Assembly (NCBI GenBank): GCA_022376925.1
Contig: JAIOJX010000030.1
Coordinates: 170,123,298 to 170,187,297, forward strand
Source of the DNA: Tragulus kanchil
Taxonomy: Eukaryota; Chordata; Mammalia; Artiodactyla; Tragulidae
Direction of reading: 5' to 3'
Length of the DNA: 64,000 nucleotides
The notes under the pieces are model-generated. The model had not been told where the DNA came from and did not search any database. It worked only from the letters and a program-made list of their open reading frames with translations. A program made the translations under genes and the position numbers. This document shows, in pieces, positions 1 through 9,988 of the stretch. Position 1 is the first letter of the stretch, and every line of letters starts with the position of its first letter.

Positions 1-562
1 AAGCACTTCTGGAGATGCGTTTGCTGGAGCCTCCAGGAGCCCTGCCCACTTTCTTCATTTGCAAGAGATGCCTTCTGCCAGGATTCTCCACAGTTCCCAC
101 AGCACCCCAGCGCCCTCGTGTCCAGTCCTTTGGCTTATCGTTTGGTGACTGAAGGTGGGGTAAAGACCAGAGGCCTGCTGTCCGTTATGACCTCAGCCAA
201 GTGACACCAGGCAGCCCAGCCCACAGTAGTCAGAGCATTGGCTGAAATAGGAGTAGGAGAACTGTATTTCTCTCTTGTCCTCTTCTCTTCTGCCCTCCTC
301 TCTCAGTCAGCAGATGTTTGGAGAAGGGCCACTAGAGGGTCACTGACCCTCAGCTGCCTGTCTCAAGCACCTTCCCACTGGGCCTGTTCTGCTGTTTCCT
401 GTCCTTCCCTGGCTTCTCTTAGGCACAGTGTCCTGCCTGGAAAGTAACCAGTTAGTCTCACTTAATGACATCATATCAAGCTCTGGGGAGTGAGCCGTCG
501 TGTGCTGCACAAATGTAGACCTCAGAGTTGTGAGAAGGAGGCCCCTGCTCCCGGCTGGCTCT

Positions 563-645
563 GGTGGTGCCCAGTACTAGCTCTATGACCTTGGACAGGC
601 CACTTAACCATTCGGGCCTATTTCCTCACCTGTTGGCAGGGACGT
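563..645 (+). mobile_element. MIR SINE fragment
   Basis: actagctctatgaccttgga, caggccacttaaccattcgg and atttcctcacctgttgg are the MIR core in order. It lies about 80 bp upstream of the first exon. Confidence 0.75.
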
Positions 646-723
646 TAATGACGGTCCAGCCCTGGCTCCGCAGAGGTGCTGAGGGTCCTGGGCAACCACA
701 GGCGATGGCTGTCGTTTCTGCAG

Positions 724-825
724 GTGTGCCAGGTCAGCGCCCAGCAGCCTGTCCAGACGGAGCTGCTCATGCGGTACCACCAGCTGCAGTCCAGACTGGC
801 CACTCTCAAGATTGAGAACGAGGAG
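724..825 (+). CDS. SRGAP3: SRGAP3 exon, end of F-BAR/coiled-coil region (34 aa)
   Basis: This exon encodes VCQVSAQQPVQTELL and continues to KIENEE, a segment I recognise from the C-terminal half of the srGAP3 F-BAR (inverse F-BAR) module. It is 102 bp, starts and ends at codon boundaries (phase 0-0), and is flanked by an acceptor ending in ttctgcag and a donor gtgagt. In srGAPs this module dimerises and binds membrane to promote protrusions. The upstream F-BAR exons are not in the window. The next coding exon continues in frame with VRKTLDAT. Assignment to SRGAP3 rather than SRGAP1 or SRGAP2 rests mainly on the downstream GAP exons. Confidence 0.95.
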
Positions 826-991
826 GTGAGTGAGCCCACTGCCCCATGAGGGGTTTCCTTATAAAGGACTGGATGGTCCTGGGGAGTCCACTATTAACAG
901 TGGAACACATGAGAAATCAGGGTTCATCTGTAGGATGCACAGCCATTAAAACTGTATACACCAGGAATCTTTAAGGGCAGGGGGAATGCTC

Positions 992-1212
992 TTGTGTGCA
1001 TGCTCAATCACAGTCACATCTGACTCTTTGGGACCCCATGGACTATAGCATGCCAGGCTCCTCTGTCCATGGAATTCTCCAGGCAAGAATATTGGCATGG
1101 GTTGCCATTTACTTCTCCAGGGGATCTTCTCCGCTCAAAGGTCAAACCTGAGTCCCTTGGGTCTCCTCTATTGGCAGACAAATTCCTTACCAGTAAGCTA
1201 CTGGGAAGTCCA
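992..1212 (-). mobile_element. Bov-tA SINE, reverse orientation
   Basis: The stretch contains the Bov-tA hallmarks on the minus strand: gggaccccatggactatagc, tccatggaattctccaggca and the tRNA-derived head near ctactgggaagtcc. It is flanked by a perfect 10-bp target-site duplication gggaatgctc (982-991 and 1213-1222). Confidence 0.9.
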
Positions 1213-1222
1213 GGGAATGCTC

Positions 1223-2211
1223 ACAAGGTGTTAAAGAAAAGCAAAGAGGAAGTAGATTTCTATGTTCAGTATTGTCCTAATCAGAGTATACACTAAGTAT
1301 GTGTACATATTTCTGTGCATATTCATGGGCATAGGATAAAGACTGGAAAGAAATACTCTGAAATGTTGGTAATAATTCTGTCTGGACTGCAGAAGTATAG
1401 GTGTTATCTGTTTTCTTCTTTGTGCTTTTCCCTATTTTCTACAATGAGTTTATGCTTTTTTTATCATCAGAAATACGAGTAGGTATTTTAAACCACATGG
1501 TGAAACAACCAGGGCAAACTAAACATGTCGCAGATTCTGAGCTCCATGGAGATTCTGTCTTACTGTGACCAGCACCCCTCCCTTGCAGCTGGTGACTCAG
1601 GCTTCCCACCAGGTGTGCACGAGTGGAAGTACCAGCTGGGGAGGCTCCGTTCTGATGTGCACTGATACAGCCACGTGCAGACCTCGTGCTCCAGCCCAGA
1701 TGCACCCACGCAGGAAGCACATCACCCAACTGGAGGACACAAGGGAACAGGGGTGTCACCCAAGATTGTGGCCATGTCCATTCGCGAGACATGCAGTCAC
1801 AACTGGAGATGGGGAGTCCCTGGCTTCAGACCTTGAGAGGGCTATCCTGTGCAAAGAGGGCAGGTTGCTTTGTGTCTTCAGCGAGGAAGGAGCCAGGATG
1901 AGTGAACTGAAGCAGTCCCTGGTGGGAGATTACCTGGAGACAAGCTATATATTTGTTTCTCAAACATGAGAGGAGAGAGGATATGGACAGTGTGTTTTCT
2001 TTCTTTCCTTATGTGTCCTACATCTTCCCCCACAGCATTTTAAATAGCCTACCTGGAGCAGTCTGTGCTGCATGTGGATAATAATGTCAGTGCAATTTAG
2101 GTTGGAAATCAGGACCACAGAAAGGAGGGGGAAGCACATGCGCCCCTGGGTAGGCTCTTCACAGCTGGGGAACCTGAGCTTCTGTGAGACTCTCCTGGAA
2201 AGACCAAGTCA
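1223..2211. other. Intron, no recognised feature
   Basis: Unique-looking intron sequence. A 134-codon open frame at 1565-1969 shows no recognisable domain, and its composition is like the surrounding intron. Confidence 0.6.
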
Positions 2212-2264
2212 CTCATTTATTCATTCGACAAGACTTTATTCAGCACATACGATCCTCTAAACAT
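2212..2264 (-). mobile_element. L2 LINE fragment, reverse (continues through both copies of A, to about 2472 and 3554)
   Basis: cattcgacaagactttattcag, then gttctgtgcacag and ttatggagtttatgttctag, is the reversed L2 3' end. The same body repeats in duplication A copy 2. Confidence 0.65.
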
Positions 2265-4428
2265 TGTGTTCTGTGCACAGTTAAGTGATTAAATGGGACA
2301 GTGTAGTACTTCTTATGGAGTTTATGTTCTAGTGAGAAAAGACAGGTGAGAAACACAAAGGCAAGCAAATCCATAAGCTGAGTACACAAAATATCAGCCA
2401 CTAAGTTAAGGATGTAGTGGGGGATGCTGATGCCACCAGGAGGCAACTTTTAAGTTGAGATCTGAGTGCCAAGAAAGACTTTGGACAGCAATCACTGAGC
2501 CGGGAGTGTGGATGCAGGTTTTCCCAGGTCTGTGTTTGGCACCACCCTCCACCTGAGTTCACATCTGTCCTTTAGGCAGAGTTCAGAGAAGGACTGTGGG
2601 AAGCCTGGACCCTGTGAGTGAAGCCTCCGGGGTTCCCACTTGGTCCTGGAACAGTAGTCAGAGGCATGGAAGACCATATGTGTCTCGGCTGTTTTCCCCA
2701 AGCTCTCTTTTCTCAGGCTTGTCTGGACTCAGTGGCCAACAGTAGGGAGGGGGGTGCGGTTCGTCCGCTGAGAATGGAACCCCCTCTTATCCAGACTGTA
2801 TCTTCTCCCTTCTCGGGATGAAGAGAATGAGGAACGTTTCTAGGGTTGTCCTTCCTCAAGGCCCTGACTCCCAGGAGGAGTTCATCTGGAGCTGGGTGAC
2901 CATAAAGAGACTCAGACTCCGAAAGAACCCTGAGTTCCTTGCTGGTCACGGCATTCTTCAAGGTTCTCTCTGGCAGAAGCAGGCCCATGACGTGACTGAG
3001 GCTGGGTGACCTGGCTTCTCCCCTCAGCCAGCTGCTGCCGGCCTTCCTTGCCACATCACCATAATGGGAGTGAGCATCTTTGTCCAGCCCGCCTCTTGGA
3101 GCTTTATGTGGAAGAAATGAAATGAAGGAACTGTTGGGAAAGGACTTTGTGATGTCAAAGACATGCTGTGACTGAAGAGGATGTTTGTCAACATGTGTTT
3201 CCTCAGGTTAGAAAAACCCTGGACGCCACTATGCAGACCTTGCAGGACATGCTGACCGTGGAGGACTTCGACGTCTCCGATGCCTTCCAACACAGCCGGT
3301 CCACGGAGTCTGTGAAGTCCGCCGCCTCCGAGACCTACATGAGCAAGAAAATGCCAGTGATATGTGTTCTGTGCACAGTTAAGTGATTAAATCAGGTGAC
3401 TTCTTATGGAGTTTATGTTCTAGTGAGAAAAGACGGGCAAAGGCAAGCAAATCCATAAGCTGAGAACACAAAATATCAGCCACTAAGTTAAGGATGTAGT
3501 GGGGGATGCTGATGCCACCAGGAGGCAACTTTTAAGTTGAGATCTGAGTGCCAAGAAAGACTTTGGACAGCAATCACTGAGCCGGGAGTGTGGATGCAGG
3601 TTTTCCCAGGTCTGTGTTTGGCACCACCCTCCACCTGAGTTCACATCTGTCCTTTAGGCAGAGTTCAGAGAAGGACTGTGGGAAGCCTGGACCCTGTGAG
3701 TGAAGCCTCCGGGGTTCCCACTTGGTCCTGGAACAGTAGTCAGAGGCATGGAAGACCATATGTGTCTCGGCTGTTTTCCCCAAGCTCTCTTTTCTCAGGC
3801 TTGTCTGGACTCAGTGGCCAACAGTAGGGAGGGGGGTGCGGTTCGTCCGCTGAGAATGGAACCCCCTCTTATCCAGACTGTATCTTCTCCCTTCTCGGGA
3901 TGAAGAGAATGAGGAACGTTTCTAGGGTTGTCCTTCCTCAAGGCCCTGACTCCCAGGAGGAGTTCATCTGGAGCTGGGTGACCATAAAGAGACTCAGACT
4001 CCGAAAGAACCCTGAGTTCCTTGCTGGTCACGGCATTCTTCAAGGTTCTCTCTGGCAGAAGCAGGCCCATGACGTGACTGAGGCTGGGTGACCTGGCTTC
4101 TCCCTCAGCCAGCTGCTGCCGGCCTTCCTTGCCACATCACCATAATGGGAGAGAGCATCTTTGTCCAGCCCGCCTCTTGGAGCTTTATGTGGAAGAAATG
4201 AAATGAAGGAACTGTTGGGAAAGGACTTTGTGATGTCAAAGACATGCTGTGACTGAAGAGGATGTTTGTCAACATGTGTTTCCTCAGGTTAGAAAAACCC
4301 TGGACGCCACTATGCAGACCTTGCAGGACATGCTGACCGTGGAGGACTTCGACGTCTCCGATGCCTTCCAACACAGCCGGTCCACGGAGTCTGTGAAGTC
4401 CGCCGCCTCCGAGACCTACATGAGCAAG
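2265..4428. repeat. Tandem duplication A (unit about 1.08-1.10 kb)
   Basis: Copy 1 is 2265-3347 and copy 2 is 3363-4428. The offset is 1098 at the start and 1081-1082 over most of the length, with a 15-base linker at 3348-3362. The first 70 bases differ by several indels, then the copies agree apart from one base deletion (ctcccctcag/ctccctcag) and one substitution (ggagtgag/ggagagag). It includes most of the 66-aa exon. Confidence 0.95.
3207..3347 (+). pseudogene. SRGAP3: Truncated duplicate of the 66-aa SRGAP3 exon
   Basis: This copy has the same acceptor and the same first 141 coding bases as the exon at 4288, up to residues YMSK. After base 3347 the sequence departs into aaaatgccagtga and then restarts the duplicated unit. 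The open frame continues only about a dozen codons past the break before a stop, and no GT donor follows the exon body. It cannot be a functional exon. It is the 3' end of copy 1 of tandem duplication A and most probably an assembly remnant. Confidence 0.9.
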
Positions 4429-4485
4429 ATCAACATTGCCAAGAGGAGAGCCAACCAGCAGGAGACAGAAATGTTTTATTTTACG
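4288..4485 (+). CDS. SRGAP3: SRGAP3 exon, F-BAR extension (66 aa), complete copy
   Basis: This 198-bp exon (phase 0-0) runs from VRKTLDATMQTLQDML through SKINIAKRRANQQETEMFYFT. It is preceded by tttcctcag and followed by gtaagt. It is rich in heptad-like helical sequence and belongs to the extended helical part C-terminal to the canonical F-BAR. It is the second and only complete copy. A near-identical copy of the first 141 bp lies about 1.08 kb upstream (3207-3347) but runs into unrelated sequence without a splice donor. The complete copy joins the downstream exon KFKEYVNG in frame, so it should be used in the gene model. Confidence 0.95.
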
Positions 4486-5924
4486 GTAAGTGGCACCCTG
4501 AGAGAAAACCTGTTGTCTGTCGCCCTGCCAGCAATGCCTTGGGGGAACCCAGAATTAGTGGGAGCCAGAGGAACCACGTGGGTCAGTTAGACCTGTAGTC
4601 CTTCCAATGTGCTTTTCAGAGTACAATGTCAGCCTTGGCTTTGTGAAATGCAGAGCGTAAGCTATCTGTAGGTAGCATCAGCCTCGATCTTGGATGGACA
4701 GTTATTGCAACTTTCCTGTTCTAGAAAAAACACAGAGAGAGTTGTGTTCAGTAGGGTGAGAGAAAAAGGGCTAATAGAGCCAGGTGCACGCCCCAAGTAA
4801 CAACCCTTAAGTGCATAGCTGTCAAGGCAAGTTGTGTCAAATTTGGGTGTGGACTCTGCAAACAATGCCCTGGGTGATCTTTGCAAATAGCTGGTGACTG
4901 GTCAGCCCTTCATGTAAAATCCTAGATTACTTATATTCCATTTGGCCAGGGAGGAACAGGGATGAGTGTATTTGGTGGACATAGAATGTCCAGTTGGAAA
5001 GGATTTTCCATCTGTCATAGGATCCTGTTCATCCCTATCTCTGCCCAGAGGTCATTCAGATTGTGTTTGAACAGCCCCAGAAAAGCTTCCTTCTTCCCCA
5101 AACAACTGTTTTGTTTGGCTTGTGGCTGGCTATAGATATTATAATGTTTTCCCCATATCTCTGTTATCTTCGAAAATCTTCCTCATGAGAATTTCTGGTC
5201 ATTGATCTTAATTCTGTTCTCTGGGGCAACCTAGAGAGAGATTAATGCTGCTTGACAGTCTGCAAGGTTGCAGGGAGCTGGGCTTTTATTTCTCCAGGCT
5301 AAACACATCTACTTCTTTCACTCTGGCCTCTGAAGCTTTTGTTTTGAGTGGCCTCAGCGTCCTAGCAACTCTTTCCTGACTGTCTTCCATCTGTCAGCAC
5401 TTCTAAAATGAGCCTCCCAGCAGCAGGGTGACAAACAGAACAGGGCTAAGCTTTCACCTCCCTCCATGTTAGGGGCTATGCTTCTCTTCTCATACATCTT
5501 AAGATAACATTCTCTTTTTTTAAGCTAATATTAGTTAAATCTCTATTATCACCATACTGCCATTGCATTGTCCCCTGTGGGATGTGTAGGTGATGTCTTA
5601 GGTGGGTCTTATGTTTATCACCCTTTCAGTTTCCTCATGATGGGTTCAGCTCATGGCTCTGACTGTCATGGTCCTGATCCAGTTGCTCATTCCATATGCT
5701 GTCTCTTCAGATCTTATGTCTAAAGATTCAGTAAGTGTGGCTTCTACATCCACACTGGTAAGGTTTGTCAAAAACAAGCAAACAAACAAAAAACAAATTA
5801 CTATGACAGAGCCAAGGCTGAAGACAGAGTTGTTCAAAACATGCCACTAGGTTCATATTGACCCATTAATTAGCACTTTTAGACTGTGGTCATTTAACTA
5901 GTCACACACCCACCCAGTTCTAGC
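4486..5924. other. Intron, no recognised feature
   Basis: AT-moderate intron between the 66-aa exon and duplication B. I see no exon, SINE or structured element. Confidence 0.6.
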
Positions 5925-6245
5925 ATCCAACTCTATTTTATGCTCATCAAATCTCTGTTGAAAACCAATGGCTGATGCATACTACATTTCCTTGATCAAC
6001 CACTCCCACTGGGGGCATACTATGTTTGTGGAGAATCTATGGGTTGCCAAGATAAGGGGGAAATGCAGATGGGCATTAAGTCACTTTGGCAGCAGAGTCC
6101 AAGAAGGGGGTTCAGCCTGCTTGAAATGAAAAGACAGCATCCATGATGGTGGTCATGAATGTTATATTTTGATTTGAATATTCAAGTTATTAACCTGGTT
6201 GGCTAGTGCACCTCATGACTTGATGTTGTGACATTACTTAGATAT

Positions 6246-6586
6246 ATATTTTTTAAACTTTTTAAAAAAATTTTTTTTATTTATTTATCTTTTTGGGGGG
6301 TGGGGTGGGGAGGGAGGGGGATGGGCGGGCCACTTCTATTGGTCTTTCATTTCTCTAATTTCATCCGTCTTTGTTCTTTGGCTCCTGTGGGCCTCCCATC
6401 ACGGTGGCCTCTGTCCTCGAAAAGCGCCGGCTCTGGGTGCACGCGCGCCAGAGCTCCGGCTTGGTAATTAGACACATCAGTCCAGCCGCTCCGCGGCACG
6501 TGGGATCCTCCCAGGCCAGGGATCGAACAGGTGTCCCTTGCACTGCAAGGCGGTGTCCTTACCCACTGGACCACCAGGGGAAGCCC
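6246..6586 (-). mobile_element. CHR-type tRNA-Glu SINE in duplication B copy 1
   Basis: The tRNA promoter part is on the minus strand (ccagggatcgaac ... ctggaccaccaggggaagcc), with a T/A-rich tail at the left. Target-site duplication tacttagatat lies at 6235-6245 and 6587-6597. This copy has tcctcgaaaagcgccgg where the family and copy 2 have gttgcagagcaccgg, and it keeps the gtgcacgcgcgccagagctc segment. Confidence 0.9.
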
Positions 6587-7370
6587 TACTTAGATATTTT
6601 TAAGGACATAACACACCTTTTAAAGCAAACATCAATATGATTCAATGGCATTTTTTTTTTCTTCACACGTGAAGCCTCAGTGAAGCTTGGAAGAAGGATA
6701 CCCAGGCCCCAGAGTCCCAGAGTGTAATTAACACTAGCCAGCAAGTCACCCACCAAAGCACAGAGTTTGGGATCAGAGCTTTATCTGCTAGGGCAGTGAA
6801 GCAGTATGGAGGGAGCACCTGCTTATACCCCAGCTCTGCTTTTCAAGGTGAATTCTTGAACGCGGGATAAAATCAGAGGGCAATATCACTGGAAGTGTCC
6901 AGAGAGAGCGCCTCTCAGTGAGAAGTTATCTAATGGTTGTGTGGTTTTGAATCACGTAGGAAGCTTCTTGAAAAAGAAGGTTCCCAGACTACCTCATCCC
7001 CGAGGTGGGGCCCTGGAAATGTGAGCACAATTGGGGCCTTTCTGAGCAAATCCAACTCTATTTTATGCTCATCAAATCTCTGTTGAAAACCAATGGCTGA
7101 TGCATACTACATTTCCTTGATCAACCACTCCCACTGGGGGCATACTATGTTTGTGGAGAATCTATGGGTTGCCAAGATAAGGGGGAAATGCAGATGGGCA
7201 TTAAGTCACTTTGGCAGCAGAGTCCAAGAAGGGGGTTCAGCCTGCTTGAAATGAAAAGACAGCATCCATGATGGTGGTCATGAATGTTATATTTTGATTT
7301 GAATATTCAAGTTATTAACCTGGTTGGCTAGTGCACCTCATGACTTGATGTTGTGACATTACTTAGATAT

Positions 7371-7682
7371 ATATTTTTTAAACTTTTTAAAAAAATTTTT
7401 TTTATTTATTTATCTTTTTGGGGGGTGGGGTGGTGAGGCAGGGGGATGGGCGGGCCACTTCTATTGGTCTTTCATTTCTCTAATTTCATCCGTCTTTGTT
7501 CTTTGGCTCCTGTGGGCCTCCCATCGCGGTGGCGTCTGTCGTTGCAGAGCACCGGCTTGGTAATTGGACACATCAGTCCAGCCGCTCCGCGGCACGTGGG
7601 ATCCTCCCAGGCCAGGGATCGAACAGGTGTCCCTTGCACTGCAAGGCGGTGTCCTTACCCACTGGACCACCAGGGGAAGCCC
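7371..7682 (-). mobile_element. CHR-type SINE in duplication B copy 2, internally shorter
   Basis: Same element and same target-site duplication (7360-7370, 7683-7693) as the SINE at 6246, but it lacks the segment from the tctgggtgcacg region to ccagagct and differs at several bases. Flanking DNA looks identical to copy 1. Confidence 0.9.
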
Positions 7683-8814
7683 TACTTAGATATTTTTAAG
7701 GACATAACACACCTTTTAAAGCAAACATCAATATGATTCAATGGCATTTTTTTTTTCTTCACACGTGAAGCCTCAGTGAAGCTTGGAAGAAGGATACCCA
7801 GGCCCCAGAGTCCCAGAGTGTAATTAACACTAGCCAGCAAGTCACCCACCAAAGCACAGAGTTTGGGATCAGAGCTTTATCTGCTAGGGCAGTGAAGCAG
7901 TATGGAGGGAGCACCTGCTTATACCCCAGCTCTGCTTTTCAAGGTGAATTCTTGAACGCGGGATAAAATCAGAGGGCAATATCACTGGAAGTGTCCAGAG
8001 AGAGCGCCTCTCAGTGAGAAGTTATCTAATGGTTGTGTGGTTTTGAATCACGTAGGAAGCTTCTTGAAAAAGAAGGTTCCCAGACTACCTCATCCCCGAG
8101 GTGGGGCCCTGGAAATGTGAGCACATCTGGGCCTCTGTGGTGGCCCCCGGAGTTAGACTGACAGGATTCCAGGGCAGGAGTCTGCCTGTGGACACTCTCC
8201 CCAGCCGCTCCCTGCACCGCACTGGGAGAAGCACCGTGAGTCTCCTCTTTTCACCCTGAGACGGGCTTGAAGGCCAGAAATGTTCAGATGTTCAGTCAAA
8301 GCCGCACACAGAGCGGCCACCCACCTCTCTAAGCTGTTTCTCCCTCTGGACAATGCTTCTGCTATTTGTCATCTGAGGTTTCAGTGAGGACCAAATATAC
8401 CTGTTTGAAATCTGTCTACGGACACAAGGGGAGGGAGGTGACTTTTAACAATCGCAAGACAAGACTCCTGGAGATAAGAAATACCATGCCAAGAAGACAG
8501 GATGCCACAACCTCCAGAAGCCCACCGGGGGGGGTGGGTAGGGTGCGGTGAGCTTAGTCTTCTCTGGGTACATGTGGACCTTTGCCCTACACCTGTCTTT
8601 ACCGGGCAGATGGAGATACTCCACATGCCCAGAGCTGCCAAGGCTCACCTCTCTTCTCCTCTGTACGCTATCCAAGCCTCCTGGCTGAGGCATAGAGTGG
8701 AGTTTTGATGAGAAACTAGCTGGCAGATTTGGGGCCATCACATCCATCCCCGTGCCTTCCCCCTCAAGGTCTTGGTAATTGCACTCCCCTGTGCTGAGAC
8801 CCCTTCCTCCTGTG

Positions 8815-9090
8815 TACCCACGTGGCCTCTTCCTCACCTCTTTCAGGCCAGGGCTCAAATGGCAGCTTTGCAGTGAGGTCTGCTCCCTCTCCCAGACCCC
8901 CATTCTGGCCTTGTTTCCATCCCTAGCACCAAATGACCAAACTGGTATTCACCGCCATTGACCAGTGGTGTATTTTACTTATGTTTCTGTTAGCCTGTTG
9001 TTTCTCTCTTACTCTGCTCTGCAGTGCCACCAGGTCAGGGGTTCAGCTGAATTTCTTAGCACCAGCTACATGTCAGGCACAGCTGTAGGC
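8815..9090 (+). mobile_element. L2 LINE 3' fragment, forward
   Basis: cctctttcaggccagggctc, aaatggcagctttgcagtga, ggtctgctccctctcccaga and the end accagctacatgtcaggcac follow the L2 3' end in order. Diverged. Confidence 0.6.
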
Positions 9091-9334
9091 TGCTGGGGAT
9101 CCAGAAAGGAACTGATGTGGACAGCGCCTTCAGTGGCTCATGGCCCAGTAGAGAGGCCTCCCAGCCTGTGACTGGGCCACATGGAGTGGGCGGGGCCAAA
9201 GGGAACTGATACCTGTGTGGAGGCATGGCCGAGGCCGGGCTGAACTGAGGGCAGTGAATGTGTTTCTGTTCTGGGTGCCCTCCCCCGGCACTGCTCCTAA
9301 GTGCACTGTGTTTGGTCAGGCCATTGAACTGGAG

Positions 9335-9415
9335 GCAGCCTTGGGTCCCAGTGACCTCGGGCAAATCATTTCTTGTGCGAGCCTCACGTTTCTTATCTGT
9401 AAAAAGAATAAAACC
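9335..9415 (+). mobile_element. MIR SINE fragment
   Basis: cccagtgacctcgggcaaat, catttcttgtgcgagcctca and tttcttatctgtaaaaag are a MIR core. Confidence 0.7.
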
Positions 9416-9873
9416 ATGTCCCTAAATGTAGCTTGGGTTATTTTAATAGGAACTTCTCCAGAGGCCTGCAATGCCCTTCCTCCTCAGCCAGATGAAAGAA
9501 GATGTGTTCTGAGGCTCTTCTCTGACAGGTCCGATAACATGCTCTTGCCTCGGCTGCGTGCCCTTGGCCCAGAAGCACAGAGGCACTTTGATCACTAAAG
9601 AAGCCCTCTGCCCCAGCTCCTGCCATCCTCACATGACAGAAGCTCCTTTTACTTCGCCCACCCCCCTGAGCTTTCTTTCTGTTCCAAAACTGACCCAGAC
9701 AGCCACACTCGGCAGAGCTGGGGACCTGACGGAACTGATGCAGGGACCCCTCCCTACTTCACCAGGTGCCCAGGGCCGTGAGGGTGGCCTCCCACTCCAA
9801 GGCCTGTTACGGAGGCAGAGATAACAGGACTTGGCCCTGCAACCTGTAACATCCTTGTCCCTGTGTCTTCCAG

Positions 9874-9958
9874 AAATTTAAAGAATATGTGAACGGCAGT
9901 AACCTCATCACTAAGCTGCAGGCCAAGCACGACTTACTCAAGCAGACTCTGGGCGAAG
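9874..9958 (+). CDS. SRGAP3: SRGAP3 exon KFKEYVNG...LGEG (28 aa + 1 nt)
   Basis: This 85-bp exon encodes KFKEYVNGSNLITKLQAKHD and then LLKQTLGE, plus the first base of a glycine codon. The acceptor is tcttccag and the donor is gtgagt. It enters in phase 0 and leaves in phase 1, which matches the following 28-nt microexon. The segment is the last helix of the extended F-BAR region. Only the intron downstream (from 9989) is involved in a tandem duplication; this exon is single-copy. Confidence 0.95.
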
Positions 9959-9988
9959 GTGAGTGGGGCAGTGGAGGCTGGCAAGGGG

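Larger units (their letters stand above)
5925..8125. repeat. Tandem duplication B (unit about 1.12 kb)
   Basis: Copy 1 is 5925-7029 and copy 2 is 7050-8125, with a 20-base linker at 7030-7049. The copies look identical outside the embedded SINE. Inside the SINE, copy 2 lacks 29 net bases and carries several substitutions, so the offset falls from 1125 to 1096. Confidence 0.95.

Noticed and set aside
6347..6574. Frames with repeated MVQWVRTPPCSARDT-like peptides at many loci
   Set aside because: These are translations of CHR-type SINEs, not a protein family.
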